This document shows, piece after piece, positions 34,857 through 43,867 of a DNA stretch of 64,000 nucleotides (positions are counted from its first letter, which is position 1; each line of letters starts with the position of its first letter). The notes under the pieces are model-generated. The model ran no database searches, was not told where the DNA came from, and was given only the letters and a program-made list of their open reading frames with translations. The translations under genes and the position numbers were made by a program. This stretch comes from Caulobacter sp. (GTDB lineage: Bacteria; Pseudomonadota; Alphaproteobacteria; Caulobacterales; Caulobacteraceae): contig NZ_JAGIBH010000006.1 in assembly GCF_017744445.1 (NCBI RefSeq), positions 1 to 64,000 of the forward strand, in the 5' to 3' direction.

Positions 34857-36605
34857 ATGTTGAAGCGGCCGACGGACGTGACCCAGCTGGACGGGCTGGT
34901 GCGCTACTCGCGTAGCGTCGCCCTGTCGCGCCTGGCCCTGGTCGCGGTTTTAGTCCTGCTGCTGATGAGCTTCGCGCCTTGGGGCATCTCCGCCCTGGGC
35001 GTCGTGGAGTTCGGCCTCTACTTCGGCCTGTTCATGGCCACCGAGGTCGCCCTGCGCGATCCGGACCCGGTGAAGGCCCACAAGCGCCTGGCCCTGCAGT
35101 CCGACATCCTGATGCTGCTGCTGGTCGGCAACGCCTGCTGGATGGCGGTGCAAATCCGGCTTTGGGAGGGCGCTCAGTATCAGGTCGAGGCCGCGCTGCT
35201 GGCGATCTCCGTGCTGCTGTTCGCGGCGTTGCGCGTGCACCTGACGCGGGTCAGCTATTTGATCGGGGTGGTCCCGCCGTCGCTGACCCTGGTCTGGATC
35301 GCGGTCGACTGGAGCCACCCCTTCCAGCTGGATCACTACACCCTGGCCGTGATGCTGTTCGTGGCGGCGGTGCTGCTGGTGACCGCGCGTCAGCAGGCGA
35401 CGGATCGGGCTCTGACGCGGACCGCGCGCGACCTGACCCGCAACAACGTCGCCCTCACCCAGGCCATGCACGAGGCCAAGGCCGCCAACCGCGCCAAGAG
35501 CGAACTCTTGGCCGTCGCCAGCCACGAGATCCGCACGCCGCTGAACGCCATTCTGGGCTTTGCCCGCTCGCTGCGCGGCGAGCCGCTGACGCCGCGCCAG
35601 GCCGAGCTGGCCGCCGGGGTGGTCGAGGGCGGCGAGCAGCTGAACCGCCTGCTGGACGGGATCCTGGATTTGGCCCGCGCCGACCCGCTGCGGGCCAAGC
35701 TGGACATCGCGCCGGTCGACCTGCGGACCCTGGCGCGGTCGGTGGTGCGGGTGTGGAGCAGCCATGCCCGGGCCATTGGCGTGTCGCTGATCTTGGAGGA
35801 CGCCGACCCGGCCCTGTCCTTCCACGTGGTCGCCGATCTCGTCCGGCTGGAGCAGACCCTGGTCAACCTGGTCTCCAACGCCCTGGGCGCCGTCTCGGCC
35901 GGCGGCAAGGTCACGTTGCGTCTAGCCGGGGCGGTGCAGGGCGGCGACCTGCGGGTGCTGATCGAGGTGGCCGACACCGGCCCGCCGATCCCCGCCGACG
36001 AGCGGCTCAAGGTGTTCGAGGCCTGGGAGCAGACCGAGCGTGGCCGGCTTCAGGGCGGCACGGGCATGGGCCTGAAGATCTGCGCCCAGAACCTGGCTCT
36101 GATGGGCGGCGAGATCGCGGTCGGTCCGGCGGAGGGCGGGGCGGTGTTCTGGTTCGCCTTCGCCGCGCCGATCCATCGCCCGGCGTCCACGCCCGTCTCC
36201 CGCGAGAAGGGCCAGCCCGGCGAGATCCGGGTTCTGGCGGCCGAGGACAACGCCGCCAACCGTCGGGTGCTGGCCCTGGCGCTGGAGAACGCGCCGGTTT
36301 CCCTGACCTTCGCCGAGGATGGGGCCCTGGCCCTGGATCTGTGGCGGACGGGCGCCTTCGACCTGATCCTGATGGACGTCAATATGCCGGTGCTGGGCGG
36401 CCGTGACGCTGTCCGCGAGATCCGCCGCGCAGAGCCGGCCGGGACGCACATCCCGATCTGGATGCTGACCGCCAACGTCTTCCCCGAGGATGTCGCCCGC
36501 TATCGCGAGGACGGGGCCGACGGGGTGCTGCGCAAGCCGCTGGATGTCGCCGCCCTGTACGCCCTGCTGGCCGACGTCGCCCAAGTGCGGTTCGCCGCGA
36601 CCTGA
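34857..36605 (+). CDS. Hybrid sensor histidine kinase with receiver domain
   Basis: 582 residues. About six membrane helices fill residues 25-178 without a large periplasmic loop, then a short coiled-coil leads to the HisKA domain with phospho-acceptor His223 (AVASHEIRTPLNAILGF). The ATPase domain has the N-box NLVSNALGAV, a G1 box VADTGPPI and a G2 box GGTGMGLKI. The C-terminal receiver has acceptor Asp507 (FDLILMDVNMPVLGG) and the conserved Lys in RKPLDV. No DNA-binding domain is fused, so a partner phosphotransferase or regulator encoded elsewhere is needed. It precedes the galactan genes by 80 bases on the same strand; a role in sensing is speculative. Confidence 0.92.
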   Translation: MLKRPTDVTQLDGLVRYSRSVALSRLALVAVLVLLLMSFAPWGISALGVVEFGLYFGLFMATEVALRDPDPVKAHKRLALQSDILMLLLVGNACWMAVQIRLWEGAQYQVEAALLAISVLLFAALRVHLTRVSYLIGVVPPSLTLVWIAVDWSHPFQLDHYTLAVMLFVAAVLLVTARQQATDRALTRTARDLTRNNVALTQAMHEAKAANRAKSELLAVASHEIRTPLNAILGFARSLRGEPLTPRQAELAAGVVEGGEQLNRLLDGILDLARADPLRAKLDIAPVDLRTLARSVVRVWSSHARAIGVSLILEDADPALSFHVVADLVRLEQTLVNLVSNALGAVSAGGKVTLRLAGAVQGGDLRVLIEVADTGPPIPADERLKVFEAWEQTERGRLQGGTGMGLKICAQNLALMGGEIAVGPAEGGAVFWFAFAAPIHRPASTPVSREKGQPGEIRVLAAEDNAANRRVLALALENAPVSLTFAEDGALALDLWRTGAFDLILMDVNMPVLGGRDAVREIRRAEPAGTHIPIWMLTANVFPEDVARYREDGADGVLRKPLDVAALYALLADVAQVRFAAT

Positions 36606-36610
36606 ACAGC

Positions 36611-36637
36611 CGCTTGCATCAATTGTACGATAAATGA
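36611..36637 (+). promoter_or_regulatory. Shared upstream motif of the galactan genes, copy 1
   Basis: CGCTTGC followed after 11 bases by GATAAATGA (36629-36637), with ATTG just before. The same elements recur at 38036-38067 ahead of the TonB receptor gene. The stretch is also imperfectly palindromic (TCAATTG...AAATGA). A common regulator or promoter type is inferred. Confidence 0.42.
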
Positions 36638-36685
36638 TAGTCGCTCCGCAGCGGCGCGCCTCGATGCGCCCGCGACGGAGGAAAC

Positions 36686-38032
36686 ATGTCGAACGCCCGC
36701 ACCTCGCTGATCGCGCTTTCGCTGGCCGCCTTGCTGGCCGCGCCGGCGCACGCCGCGCCCCAGACCTACCTGGGCGTCGACATCTCCTACGCCAACGAGA
36801 TGGAGGACTGCGGGGCGGTCTATCGGGCGGGCGGCAAGACAGTCGAGCCCTACGCCTTCTTCAAGTCGGCGGGCGCCAACGTCGCGCGGATCCGGGTCTG
36901 GAACGACCCCGACTGGACGCCCTATTCGAACCTGAAGGACGTCAAGCGCAGCATCGCCAAGGCTCGCAAGGCCGGGCTGCAGGTGCTGCTGGACTTCCAC
37001 TATTCCGACGACTGGGCCGACGGCGACAAGCAGATCGCCCCCAAGGCCTGGGCCGAGCTGTCGACGCCGGATCAGGCCAAGGCGCTGTACGCCTTCACCC
37101 ACGACACCCTGGCGCAGCTGGATCGCGAGGGGCTGATGCCCGACCTTGTGCAGGTCGGCAACGAAACCAATGGCGAGATCGTCTCCAGCTTGGCCAGGGC
37201 GAAGGAGCCGATCGACTGGACCCGCAACGCCCTGCTGTTCAACGCCGGGATCAAGGCCGTTCGCGACGCCGGCGCGGCCTCGAAGATCAAGCCGCGGGTG
37301 ATGCTGCACATCGCCCAGCCCGAGAACGTCGAGCCCTGGTTCGCTGCCGCCGAGAAGGCCGGGGTCACCGACTTCGACCTGATCGGCGTCAGCTACTACA
37401 GCAAGTGGTCCAAGCGCTCGATGGCGCAGCTGGGTGAGACGATCAACCGCCTGCGGCACCTCTATTCGGCTGACGTGCTGGTAGTCGAGACGGCCTATCC
37501 GTTCACCAATGACGGCGCCGACAGCTCGCCCAACCTGCTGGGCGCGGACTCGCTGATCGCCGGCTATCCAGCCACCCCGGCGGGCCAGAAGAAATACCTC
37601 ACCGACCTGACCCAGCTGGTCTACGCCAACGGCGGGGTCGGGGTCGTCTACTGGGAGCCGGCGTGGCTCTCGACCAAGTGCAAGACCCGCTGGGGCACGG
37701 GCTCCAACTGGGAGAACGCGGCGCTGTTCGACTTCAAGGGCCAAGCCCTGGAAGGCGTTCAGTGGCTGACCGCGCCCTATGTCATGCCGGTCGACGTGAC
37801 CTTCCGCGTCGCCGCCCATGGCGAGGCCGCCCGGTTCATCGACGGCGACTTCCTGGGCGGGGTCGGGCCACGCCCGATGACGCTGGAGAACGGCGCCTGG
37901 ACCTATCGCACCCGCCTGATGCCCGGCGCCTCGGTGACCGCCGCCACCGCGACCGATGCCGCTGCCGTTGGCGACGCCCCGGCCAAGACCGCGACTGTGG
38001 GCAAGGGCGCCAGCGTCATTCCGTTGGAGTGA
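36686..38032 (+). CDS. Exported arabinogalactan endo-beta-1,4-galactanase, GH53
   Basis: The 448-residue protein has a signal peptide (TSLIALSLAALLAAPAHAA) and a strong ribosome binding site (GGAGGAAAC). The GH53 barrel includes YLGVDISYANEMEDCGAVY, then VARIRVWNDP and LDFHYSDDWADG. The acid/base is Glu160 in QVGNETNGEI and the nucleophile Glu268 in VVETAYPF; the ending VYWEPAW is also characteristic. It cuts beta-1,4-galactan side chains of pectin. A beta-sandwich-like tail of about 90 residues follows the barrel (from near residue 365). The next genes encode a TonB receptor and a beta-galactosidase, together a coherent galactan-degradation set. Confidence 0.94.
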   Translation: MSNARTSLIALSLAALLAAPAHAAPQTYLGVDISYANEMEDCGAVYRAGGKTVEPYAFFKSAGANVARIRVWNDPDWTPYSNLKDVKRSIAKARKAGLQVLLDFHYSDDWADGDKQIAPKAWAELSTPDQAKALYAFTHDTLAQLDREGLMPDLVQVGNETNGEIVSSLARAKEPIDWTRNALLFNAGIKAVRDAGAASKIKPRVMLHIAQPENVEPWFAAAEKAGVTDFDLIGVSYYSKWSKRSMAQLGETINRLRHLYSADVLVVETAYPFTNDGADSSPNLLGADSLIAGYPATPAGQKKYLTDLTQLVYANGGVGVVYWEPAWLSTKCKTRWGTGSNWENAALFDFKGQALEGVQWLTAPYVMPVDVTFRVAAHGEAARFIDGDFLGGVGPRPMTLENGAWTYRTRLMPGASVTAATATDAAAVGDAPAKTATVGKGASVIPLE

Positions 38033-38035
38033 CAG

Positions 38036-38067
38036 CGCTTGCCTTGTCCGATTGATATGATAAATGA
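38036..38067 (+). promoter_or_regulatory. Shared upstream motif of the galactan genes, copy 2
   Basis: CGCTTGC followed after 16 bases by GATAAATGA (38059-38067), preceded by ATTGATAT. It differs from copy 1 mainly by five extra bases between the two parts. It lies between the galactanase and receptor genes, implying that the receptor has its own regulated start. Confidence 0.42.
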
Positions 38068-38172
38068 GGGGCGTGACGTTCGCGGGAGCGTCTGACGCCC
38101 AGACACGTCGAAGCCCAAGGCAGCCGCGCCACAAAAAACGAAGCGCGGCGCTGTTTCATCAGGGGGAAACAC

Positions 38173-40818
38173 ATGACTCGCCATGCCATTCTGCTCGCCG
38201 CTGTCAGCGGCCTTGCTCTGACGTCGGCCGCCGGAGCCTACGCCCAGACCACCGAAACCTCGCAGGTCGAAGAAGTCGTCGTCACCGGCGTGCGCAAGAG
38301 CCTGCGCGACGCCCTGGCCGTGAAGCAGGGCTCCGACAAGGTCGTCGAAGCCATCTCGGCCAAGGATATCGGCATCCTGCCCGACGTCACCATCGCCGAG
38401 TCCATCGCCCGCCTGCCGGGCGTCAACGCCACCCGCGACCGGGGCAATGACAGCCAGGCCGTCGTGCGCGGCCTGGGCGCGCGCCTGGTGCTGGGCACGA
38501 TCAACAACCGCGAAGTCGCCTCGTCCGAGCCCGACCGCAACGTGCGCTGGGAGATCTATCCCTCGGAAGTCGTCTCCGGCGTGCAGGTCTACAAGTCGCA
38601 GTCGGCCGACCTGATCGCCGGCGGCGTCGCGGCCACGATCAACATCGACACCATCGCGCCCCTGGATTATCGCGGCCCGGCCTTCGTGCTGCGCGCCGGT
38701 CCGGTGTTCTATGACGGCGGCAAGGACATTCCGAACTACGGCACGACCGGCTATCGCGGTTCGGGCTCGTTCGTTCACAAGCTGAATGACGACCTGGCCG
38801 TGGTCCTGGGCGTCACCGCTCAGCGCCAGAAGAACGGCTATGGCTCGTTCACGGGCTGGGGCTACAACGACAGCAACGCCCGCCCGCCGGCCGGGGCCAG
38901 CGACTATTCCAGCGACCTGAACCGCGACGGCAAGGTCGACTACACGCCCTGGGGCGCGCAGATGTCGGCCAGCCGCATCGACCAGAAGCGCACCGGGATC
39001 TCGGGCGGCCTGCAGTTCAAGCCGACCGACAGGTTCGAGTTGAAGGCCGACGCCCTCTACTCGAAGATCAAGATCACCGAGGTCCAGGACCAGACCGTCT
39101 GGGGCGCCAACAACTGGGGCAACTGGAACCGCGGCGACGGCACCAACACCGGCTGGAACGACGCCGACTATCACGCCGCCGGTGCGTCCTTCACCCTGAT
39201 CAACAACGCCGTCGTGGCCGGCCGCCTGCCGTTCAGCTCGGTGCAGACCGTGCTGGCCAAGTACAGCGAGGACAAGGACCTGTTCGCCGGCGGCCTGAAC
39301 GGCAAGTGGACCGGCGACCAGTGGACCGTCACCGCCGACGCCTCGTACTCGAAGGCCAAGCGCAAGAACACCTGGAAGGCCGTGCGCTTCGAGGCTTGGC
39401 CCGCCTGGACCACCTTCGACTGGCGCGCGGGCGTGACGCCGACCATCACCACCAGCGACGAGAGCATCAAGCTCAGCCAAACCGCCGACCTGGCTGGCTC
39501 GCACGATGGCCCTGAGCGTCTGAACGACGAGTTGAAGGCGGCCGCCCTGGACTTCGCCCGCGACTTCGGCGGCGACAGCGTCTTCAAGAGCGTGCAGTTC
39601 GGCGTGCGCGCCTCGGACCGCACCAAGGACCACACCCGCTTCACCTTCAGCCCGGCGGCCACCGGCGCGACGGTGCCGGCCAGCCTGCTCAGCGCCTACA
39701 AGCTGAGCGACGGCGCCAATGTGCCGGCCCTGCTGACCGGCGACATCGACAAGATCGCGGCCGTGGCCTACGCGGCGGGCGCCTTCGACCTGAAGAACGC
39801 CAGTGAAGACCTGGGCTCGCGCTGGGCGGTCAACGAGAAGGTCTATGAAGGCTTCGGCAAGCTGAACTTCGCCGGCGACGGCGTGGGCGGTTCGTGGGTC
39901 ACCGGCAATGTCGGCGCCCGCCTGGTCCACACCGAGACCAGCAGCGACGGCATGCAGCAGGACGCCGCCAGCGCCTTCAAGGCGGTGACGATCGACAACA
40001 GCTACACCGACCTCTTGCCCTCGGCGAACGCCAAGCTGGACTTCGGCGACGGCAAGCTGATCCGCCTGGGCGTGGCCAAGGTCATCGCCCGTCCGCCGCT
40101 GGATGAACTGCGCGCCAGCCGCACCCTGGCCAACTGGTCGCCGTGGACCGGCAGCGCCGGCAATCCCAAGCTGAAGCCGTTCGAAGCCATCCAGTTCGAC
40201 GCCTCGGCCGAGTACTACTTCCGTCCGGAAGCCCTGGTCGCGATCTCGTACTACTACAAGGCCGTCGACAGCTATATCGGCTGGAAGCAGACCCCGGCCA
40301 CGTTCAACGGCCAGACCTACACGGTCGCCAGCCCCGCCAATGGCGGCAGCGGCCACATCCAGGGCGCGGAACTGACCTTCCAGACGCCGTTCTTCTTCCT
40401 GCCGGGTCCGCTCAGCAAGTTCGGGATCTATTCGAACTACGCCTATGTGGACTCGAACCTGAAGGAGTTCTCGCCGGTCAATAATCCGCTGCGGATGACC
40501 GGTCTGGCCAAGAACACCGCGACGGTGGACCTGTGGTACTCCAACGCCGGCTTCGAGGCCCGCCTGGGCTGGAAGTACCACTCGCCGATGACCGTGATCT
40601 ACGGCTGGAACGGTTCGGACCTGCAGACCCTGCAGACCGAGAAGACCCTGGACTTCAGCTCGTCCTATCAGGTCAACGAGCGCATCGGCGTCCGCTTCCA
40701 GGTCAACAACCTGACCAACCAGGAACTGCGGATGTACCGCGACAACGATCCCAACCGGATCGGCCGCTACGACAGCTATGGCCGTCGTTTCCTCGTCGAC
40801 GTGACGCTGAAGTTCTAG
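38173..40818 (+). CDS. TonB-dependent receptor (881 aa), galactan-locus
   Basis: Signal peptide ILLAAVSGLALTSAAGAYAQ, TonB-box-like VEEVVVTGVRKS, then the plug with DVTIAESIARLPGVNATRDR and VRGLGARLVLGTINNREVAS, typical of the Xanthomonas/Caulobacter-specific receptor family. The barrel ends RRFLVDVTLKF with a terminal Phe. GGGGGAAAC precedes the ATG. Position between GH53 galactanase and GH2 beta-galactosidase indicates uptake of beta-1,4-galacto-oligosaccharides across the outer membrane. The binding specificity itself cannot be seen in the sequence. Confidence 0.93.
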   Translation: MTRHAILLAAVSGLALTSAAGAYAQTTETSQVEEVVVTGVRKSLRDALAVKQGSDKVVEAISAKDIGILPDVTIAESIARLPGVNATRDRGNDSQAVVRGLGARLVLGTINNREVASSEPDRNVRWEIYPSEVVSGVQVYKSQSADLIAGGVAATINIDTIAPLDYRGPAFVLRAGPVFYDGGKDIPNYGTTGYRGSGSFVHKLNDDLAVVLGVTAQRQKNGYGSFTGWGYNDSNARPPAGASDYSSDLNRDGKVDYTPWGAQMSASRIDQKRTGISGGLQFKPTDRFELKADALYSKIKITEVQDQTVWGANNWGNWNRGDGTNTGWNDADYHAAGASFTLINNAVVAGRLPFSSVQTVLAKYSEDKDLFAGGLNGKWTGDQWTVTADASYSKAKRKNTWKAVRFEAWPAWTTFDWRAGVTPTITTSDESIKLSQTADLAGSHDGPERLNDELKAAALDFARDFGGDSVFKSVQFGVRASDRTKDHTRFTFSPAATGATVPASLLSAYKLSDGANVPALLTGDIDKIAAVAYAAGAFDLKNASEDLGSRWAVNEKVYEGFGKLNFAGDGVGGSWVTGNVGARLVHTETSSDGMQQDAASAFKAVTIDNSYTDLLPSANAKLDFGDGKLIRLGVAKVIARPPLDELRASRTLANWSPWTGSAGNPKLKPFEAIQFDASAEYYFRPEALVAISYYYKAVDSYIGWKQTPATFNGQTYTVASPANGGSGHIQGAELTFQTPFFFLPGPLSKFGIYSNYAYVDSNLKEFSPVNNPLRMTGLAKNTATVDLWYSNAGFEARLGWKYHSPMTVIYGWNGSDLQTLQTEKTLDFSSSYQVNERIGVRFQVNNLTNQELRMYRDNDPNRIGRYDSYGRRFLVDVTLKF

Positions 40819-40835
40819 CTTTAAGATCCGCATCC

Positions 40836-40946
40836 CCCGGCGAAAGCCGGGGCCCAGATGGAAGAGCGCTGTGGGTGACGCCACCAGCTCAACGCTTTTC
40901 CAATCAGCCCTGGCGCCATGGGATCTGGGTCCCGGCTTTCGCCGGG
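40836..40946. repeat. Long palindromic intergenic element (REP-like), copy 3
   Basis: Arms of 24 bases (40836-40859 and 40923-40946) are inverted copies with a single mismatch. Each contains a CCCGGCGAAAGCCGGG hairpin followed by a (G/A)CCCAGAT tail. The ~63 bases between them are not obviously repeated. The layout closely parallels copy 1 at 152-245. It lies between the receptor and beta-galactosidase genes and may tune expression of the latter. Confidence 0.82.
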
Positions 40947-40975
40947 AAGACGGTGTTGAGTTGAGGGAGTTTCCG

Positions 40976-43465
40976 ATGGTCCAGATCAACCGACGCCAGG
41001 CCCTGGCCGCTACGGCGGGCGCCGCGCTGCTGGCCAAGGCCGCCGCGGCCAACGCCCAGGTCGCGCCCGTCGCCGCCGTGGACCTGGGCCCGCGCGAGCG
41101 GACCTCCCTGGACTTCGACTGGCGCTTCGCCCTGGGCCATGCGTCCGACCCAGCCAAGGACTTCGGCTTCGGCGCCAACCAGCGCACCTTCGCCAAGGCC
41201 GGGGCCAGCGCGCCCAGCTGGTGGGTGGCCGCCGCCGCGCAGAAGGACTTCGACGACGGCGCCTGGAAACCGGTGACCCTGCCGCACGACTGGGCCGTCG
41301 AGCTGCCGTTCGCCAACAACCCCGACTACAAGCCCTCGGGCAAGCCGGACGACGAGGACCTGCGCGCCGCCCATGGCTACAAGGCGCTGGGCCGCGAGTT
41401 CCCGGAGACCAGCGTCGGCTGGTACCGCAAGACCTTCGCCCTGCCGGCCAGCGATGCCGGCAAGCGGCTGTCGATCGAATTCGACGGCGCCTTCCGCGAC
41501 GCCCTGGTCATCGTCAACGGCTACGTCCTGGAGCGTGAGGACAGCGGCTATTCGCCGTTCCGCGTCGACATCACCGACATCGCCAATGTCGGCGGCGACA
41601 ACCAGCTGACCGTCCGCGTCGACGCCAGCCTGGGTGAGGGCTGGTTCTACGAGGGGGCGGGGCTCTATCGCCACGTCTGGCTGGTCAAGACCGCGCCGGT
41701 GCACGTGCCGCAGTGGGGCGTCTTCGTTCGCGCCAAGGTCGACGGCACGCTGCAGATCGATACCGAGCTGGTGAACGAGGGCGATGCAGCCGCCGCTTTC
41801 GAGGTCTCGCACGCCGTGCTGGACGCCGCCGGCAAGCCGGTGCTGGCCGTGGCTCCCGCCGCCGACCGCATCCCGGCCTGGGAGCGCCAGAGCCTGTCCC
41901 AGACCGTGACCCTGGCCAATCCCGTGCTGTGGTCGCTGGAGAGCCCGCACCTCTACACGCTGGTCACCGAGGTGAAGGTGGGCGGCGCGGTTGTCGACCG
42001 TTTCGTCACCCGCTTCGGTGTTCGCTCGGTCCGCTTCGACGGCCAGCAGGGTTTCTTCCTCAACGACAGGCCGGTGAAGCTGAAGGGCGCTTGCAACCAC
42101 CAGGACCACGCCGGCGTCGGCGCGGCCATCCCGGACGCCTTGCAGGTCTGGCGGCTGGAGCAGCTGAAGTCGATGGGCTGCAACGCCTATCGCGCCTCGC
42201 ACAATCCGCCGACCGTCGAGCTGCTGGACGCCTGCGATCGCCTGGGCATCCTGGTGATCGACGAGACCCGCCGGATGTCCAGCGACCCGACCTCGATGGA
42301 CGAGCTGGAGCGCCTGGTCCGCCGCGACCGCAACCATCCCTCGGTGATCCTGTGGTCGATCGGCAACGAGGAGCCGCAGCAGGCCACCGCGCGCGGGATC
42401 AAGGTCGCTAGGACCATGAAGCGCCTGGTCAATCGCCTGGACCCCTCGCGCCTGGTTACGGCGGCGATGGACAACGGTTTCGGCGAGGGCATCAGCACGG
42501 TCATCGACGTGCAGGGCTTCAACTATCGCCACGAGAAGATGGACGCCTTCCACGAGCGCTTCCCGGCCATGCCCATCATCGGCAGCGAGAGCGCCAGCGT
42601 GGTGACGACGCGCGGCGAATACGTCCGCGACGAGGCCAAGAGCTACGTCCCGGCCTATGACACCGACCACCCCTGGTGGGCGACGACGGCCGAGAAGTGG
42701 TGGAGTCACGCGGCCGAGCGGCCGTGGATGGCGGGCGGCTTCATCTGGACCGGCTTCGACTATCGCGGCGAGCCGACGCCGTTCAATCGCTGGCCCAGCA
42801 TCAGCTCGCACTTCGGCGCCTTCGACACCTGCGGCTTTCCGAAGGACAACTATTTCTACTACCGCGCCTGGTGGCGGTCCGAGCCGCTGCTGCACCTGCT
42901 GCCGCACTGGAACTGGGAAGGCCGCGAGGGCCAGCCGTTGGCGGTCTGGGCGCACAGCAACTGCGACAAGGTCGAGCTGTTCCTGAACGGCAAGAGCCAG
43001 GGCGTGCGCGACGTGAAGGCCAACCACCACGTCGAGTGGTCCGTGCCCTACGCCGCGGGCGTGCTCGAGGCCCACGGCTACAAGAACGGCAAGGTGATCC
43101 TGCGGGCGCGTCGCGAGACGGCCGGCGCGCCGGCCGCTCTGCGCCTAACGGCGGACCGTTCGAAGCTGAAGGCCGACGGCCAGGACGTGGCGATCCTCAA
43201 GGTCGAGGTGTTGGACGCCAAGGGCCGCATCGTGCCGCGTGCCGACACGCTGGTCCGCTTCGAGCTGTCGGGCGCAGCGGACGTGATCGGCGTCGGCAAC
43301 GGCAACCCGACCAGCCACGAGCCCGACGTCGCCAGCCAGCGCAAAGCCTTCAACGGCTTGGCCCAGGCGATCGTCCGGACCCGGCGGAATCAGCCGGGGC
43401 GGGTGAGGGTGGTCGCGTCCGCCGACGGCCTGAAGAGCGCGAGCGTCGATATCGACCTCGGCTGA
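40976..43465 (+). CDS. Tat-exported beta-galactosidase, GH2
   Basis: The 829-residue protein opens with a twin-arginine leader (NRRQALAATAGAALLAKAAA). The GH2 order is a sugar-binding domain (WKPVTLPHDWAVELPF, then GWYRKTFALP), an immunoglobulin-like domain and the TIM barrel (residues ~360-600). The barrel contains LKGACNHQDHAG, acid/base Glu465 (ILWSIGNEEPQ) and nucleophile Glu538 (PIIGSESAS). C-terminal beta domains follow (DVAILKVEVLDAKGRIVPRA). A periplasmic enzyme releasing galactose from imported oligosaccharides fits the locus. The ATG at 40976 follows GAGGGAG and the repeat element. Confidence 0.93.
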   Translation: MVQINRRQALAATAGAALLAKAAAANAQVAPVAAVDLGPRERTSLDFDWRFALGHASDPAKDFGFGANQRTFAKAGASAPSWWVAAAAQKDFDDGAWKPVTLPHDWAVELPFANNPDYKPSGKPDDEDLRAAHGYKALGREFPETSVGWYRKTFALPASDAGKRLSIEFDGAFRDALVIVNGYVLEREDSGYSPFRVDITDIANVGGDNQLTVRVDASLGEGWFYEGAGLYRHVWLVKTAPVHVPQWGVFVRAKVDGTLQIDTELVNEGDAAAAFEVSHAVLDAAGKPVLAVAPAADRIPAWERQSLSQTVTLANPVLWSLESPHLYTLVTEVKVGGAVVDRFVTRFGVRSVRFDGQQGFFLNDRPVKLKGACNHQDHAGVGAAIPDALQVWRLEQLKSMGCNAYRASHNPPTVELLDACDRLGILVIDETRRMSSDPTSMDELERLVRRDRNHPSVILWSIGNEEPQQATARGIKVARTMKRLVNRLDPSRLVTAAMDNGFGEGISTVIDVQGFNYRHEKMDAFHERFPAMPIIGSESASVVTTRGEYVRDEAKSYVPAYDTDHPWWATTAEKWWSHAAERPWMAGGFIWTGFDYRGEPTPFNRWPSISSHFGAFDTCGFPKDNYFYYRAWWRSEPLLHLLPHWNWEGREGQPLAVWAHSNCDKVELFLNGKSQGVRDVKANHHVEWSVPYAAGVLEAHGYKNGKVILRARRETAGAPAALRLTADRSKLKADGQDVAILKVEVLDAKGRIVPRADTLVRFELSGAADVIGVGNGNPTSHEPDVASQRKAFNGLAQAIVRTRRNQPGRVRVVASADGLKSASVDIDLG

Positions 43466-43692
43466 CGCGCCGCAACCAAACTCGAAAATCCATGCACGCA
43501 TGGGAGGCGGCGGCTAGCGCGATGCTGGCCGCCGTCGCGCATTCGCATGCGTGGACACCGGTTTCCTTCGCGAAATGTAACGCAACCTTGGCGAGATCGG
43601 CGGAATAGGACGCCCTCGCGGCAGTGCAGCGGGCGGCCAAAAATACCGGTCATTTGTAGTAGGATTGCGACCAGAACGGCCTTGAAAAATAA

Positions 43693-43749
43693 TTGCTAGC
43701 GCTGTCAATTGGCCATTGCGGCGGTCTGAGACCGATGTTACCGCTAACT
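43693..43749. promoter_or_regulatory. Two LacI-type operators upstream of the receptor/halogenase operon
   Basis: TTGCTAGCGCTGTCAA (43693-43708) and TGTTACCGCTAACT (43736-43749) both fit the LacI-family palindrome TGTTAGCGCTAACA, the type recognised by Caulobacter sugar repressors such as XylR. Their centres are 42 bases apart, about four helical turns. They lie in the 402-base gap before the receptor gene, which otherwise shows no gene. The repressor is not encoded in the window. Confidence 0.65.
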
Positions 43750-43867
43750 GGTCTCTCGTGCATGGGTTGTTCACTCAGGACGGGAACGGGAAGAGGGCCG
43801 GGAAAATGCTCCCGGTTCGCAACAATAAACATCGCCCCAGAGAGGGCTTTTTTTAGGGGGAACGGCT

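Noticed and set aside
37903..41319. Very long antisense reading frame (over 1100 codons) across the galactanase, receptor and beta-galactosidase genes
   Set aside because: It runs opposite three genes with clear family motifs and has the His/Gln/Arg/Val-rich composition of a high-GC shadow frame. Its upstream half also covers the palindromic repeat.
43514..43774. Minus-strand frames of about 86 codons in the gap before the large receptor gene
   Set aside because: They cover the LacI-type operators and lack start signals or recognisable sequence.
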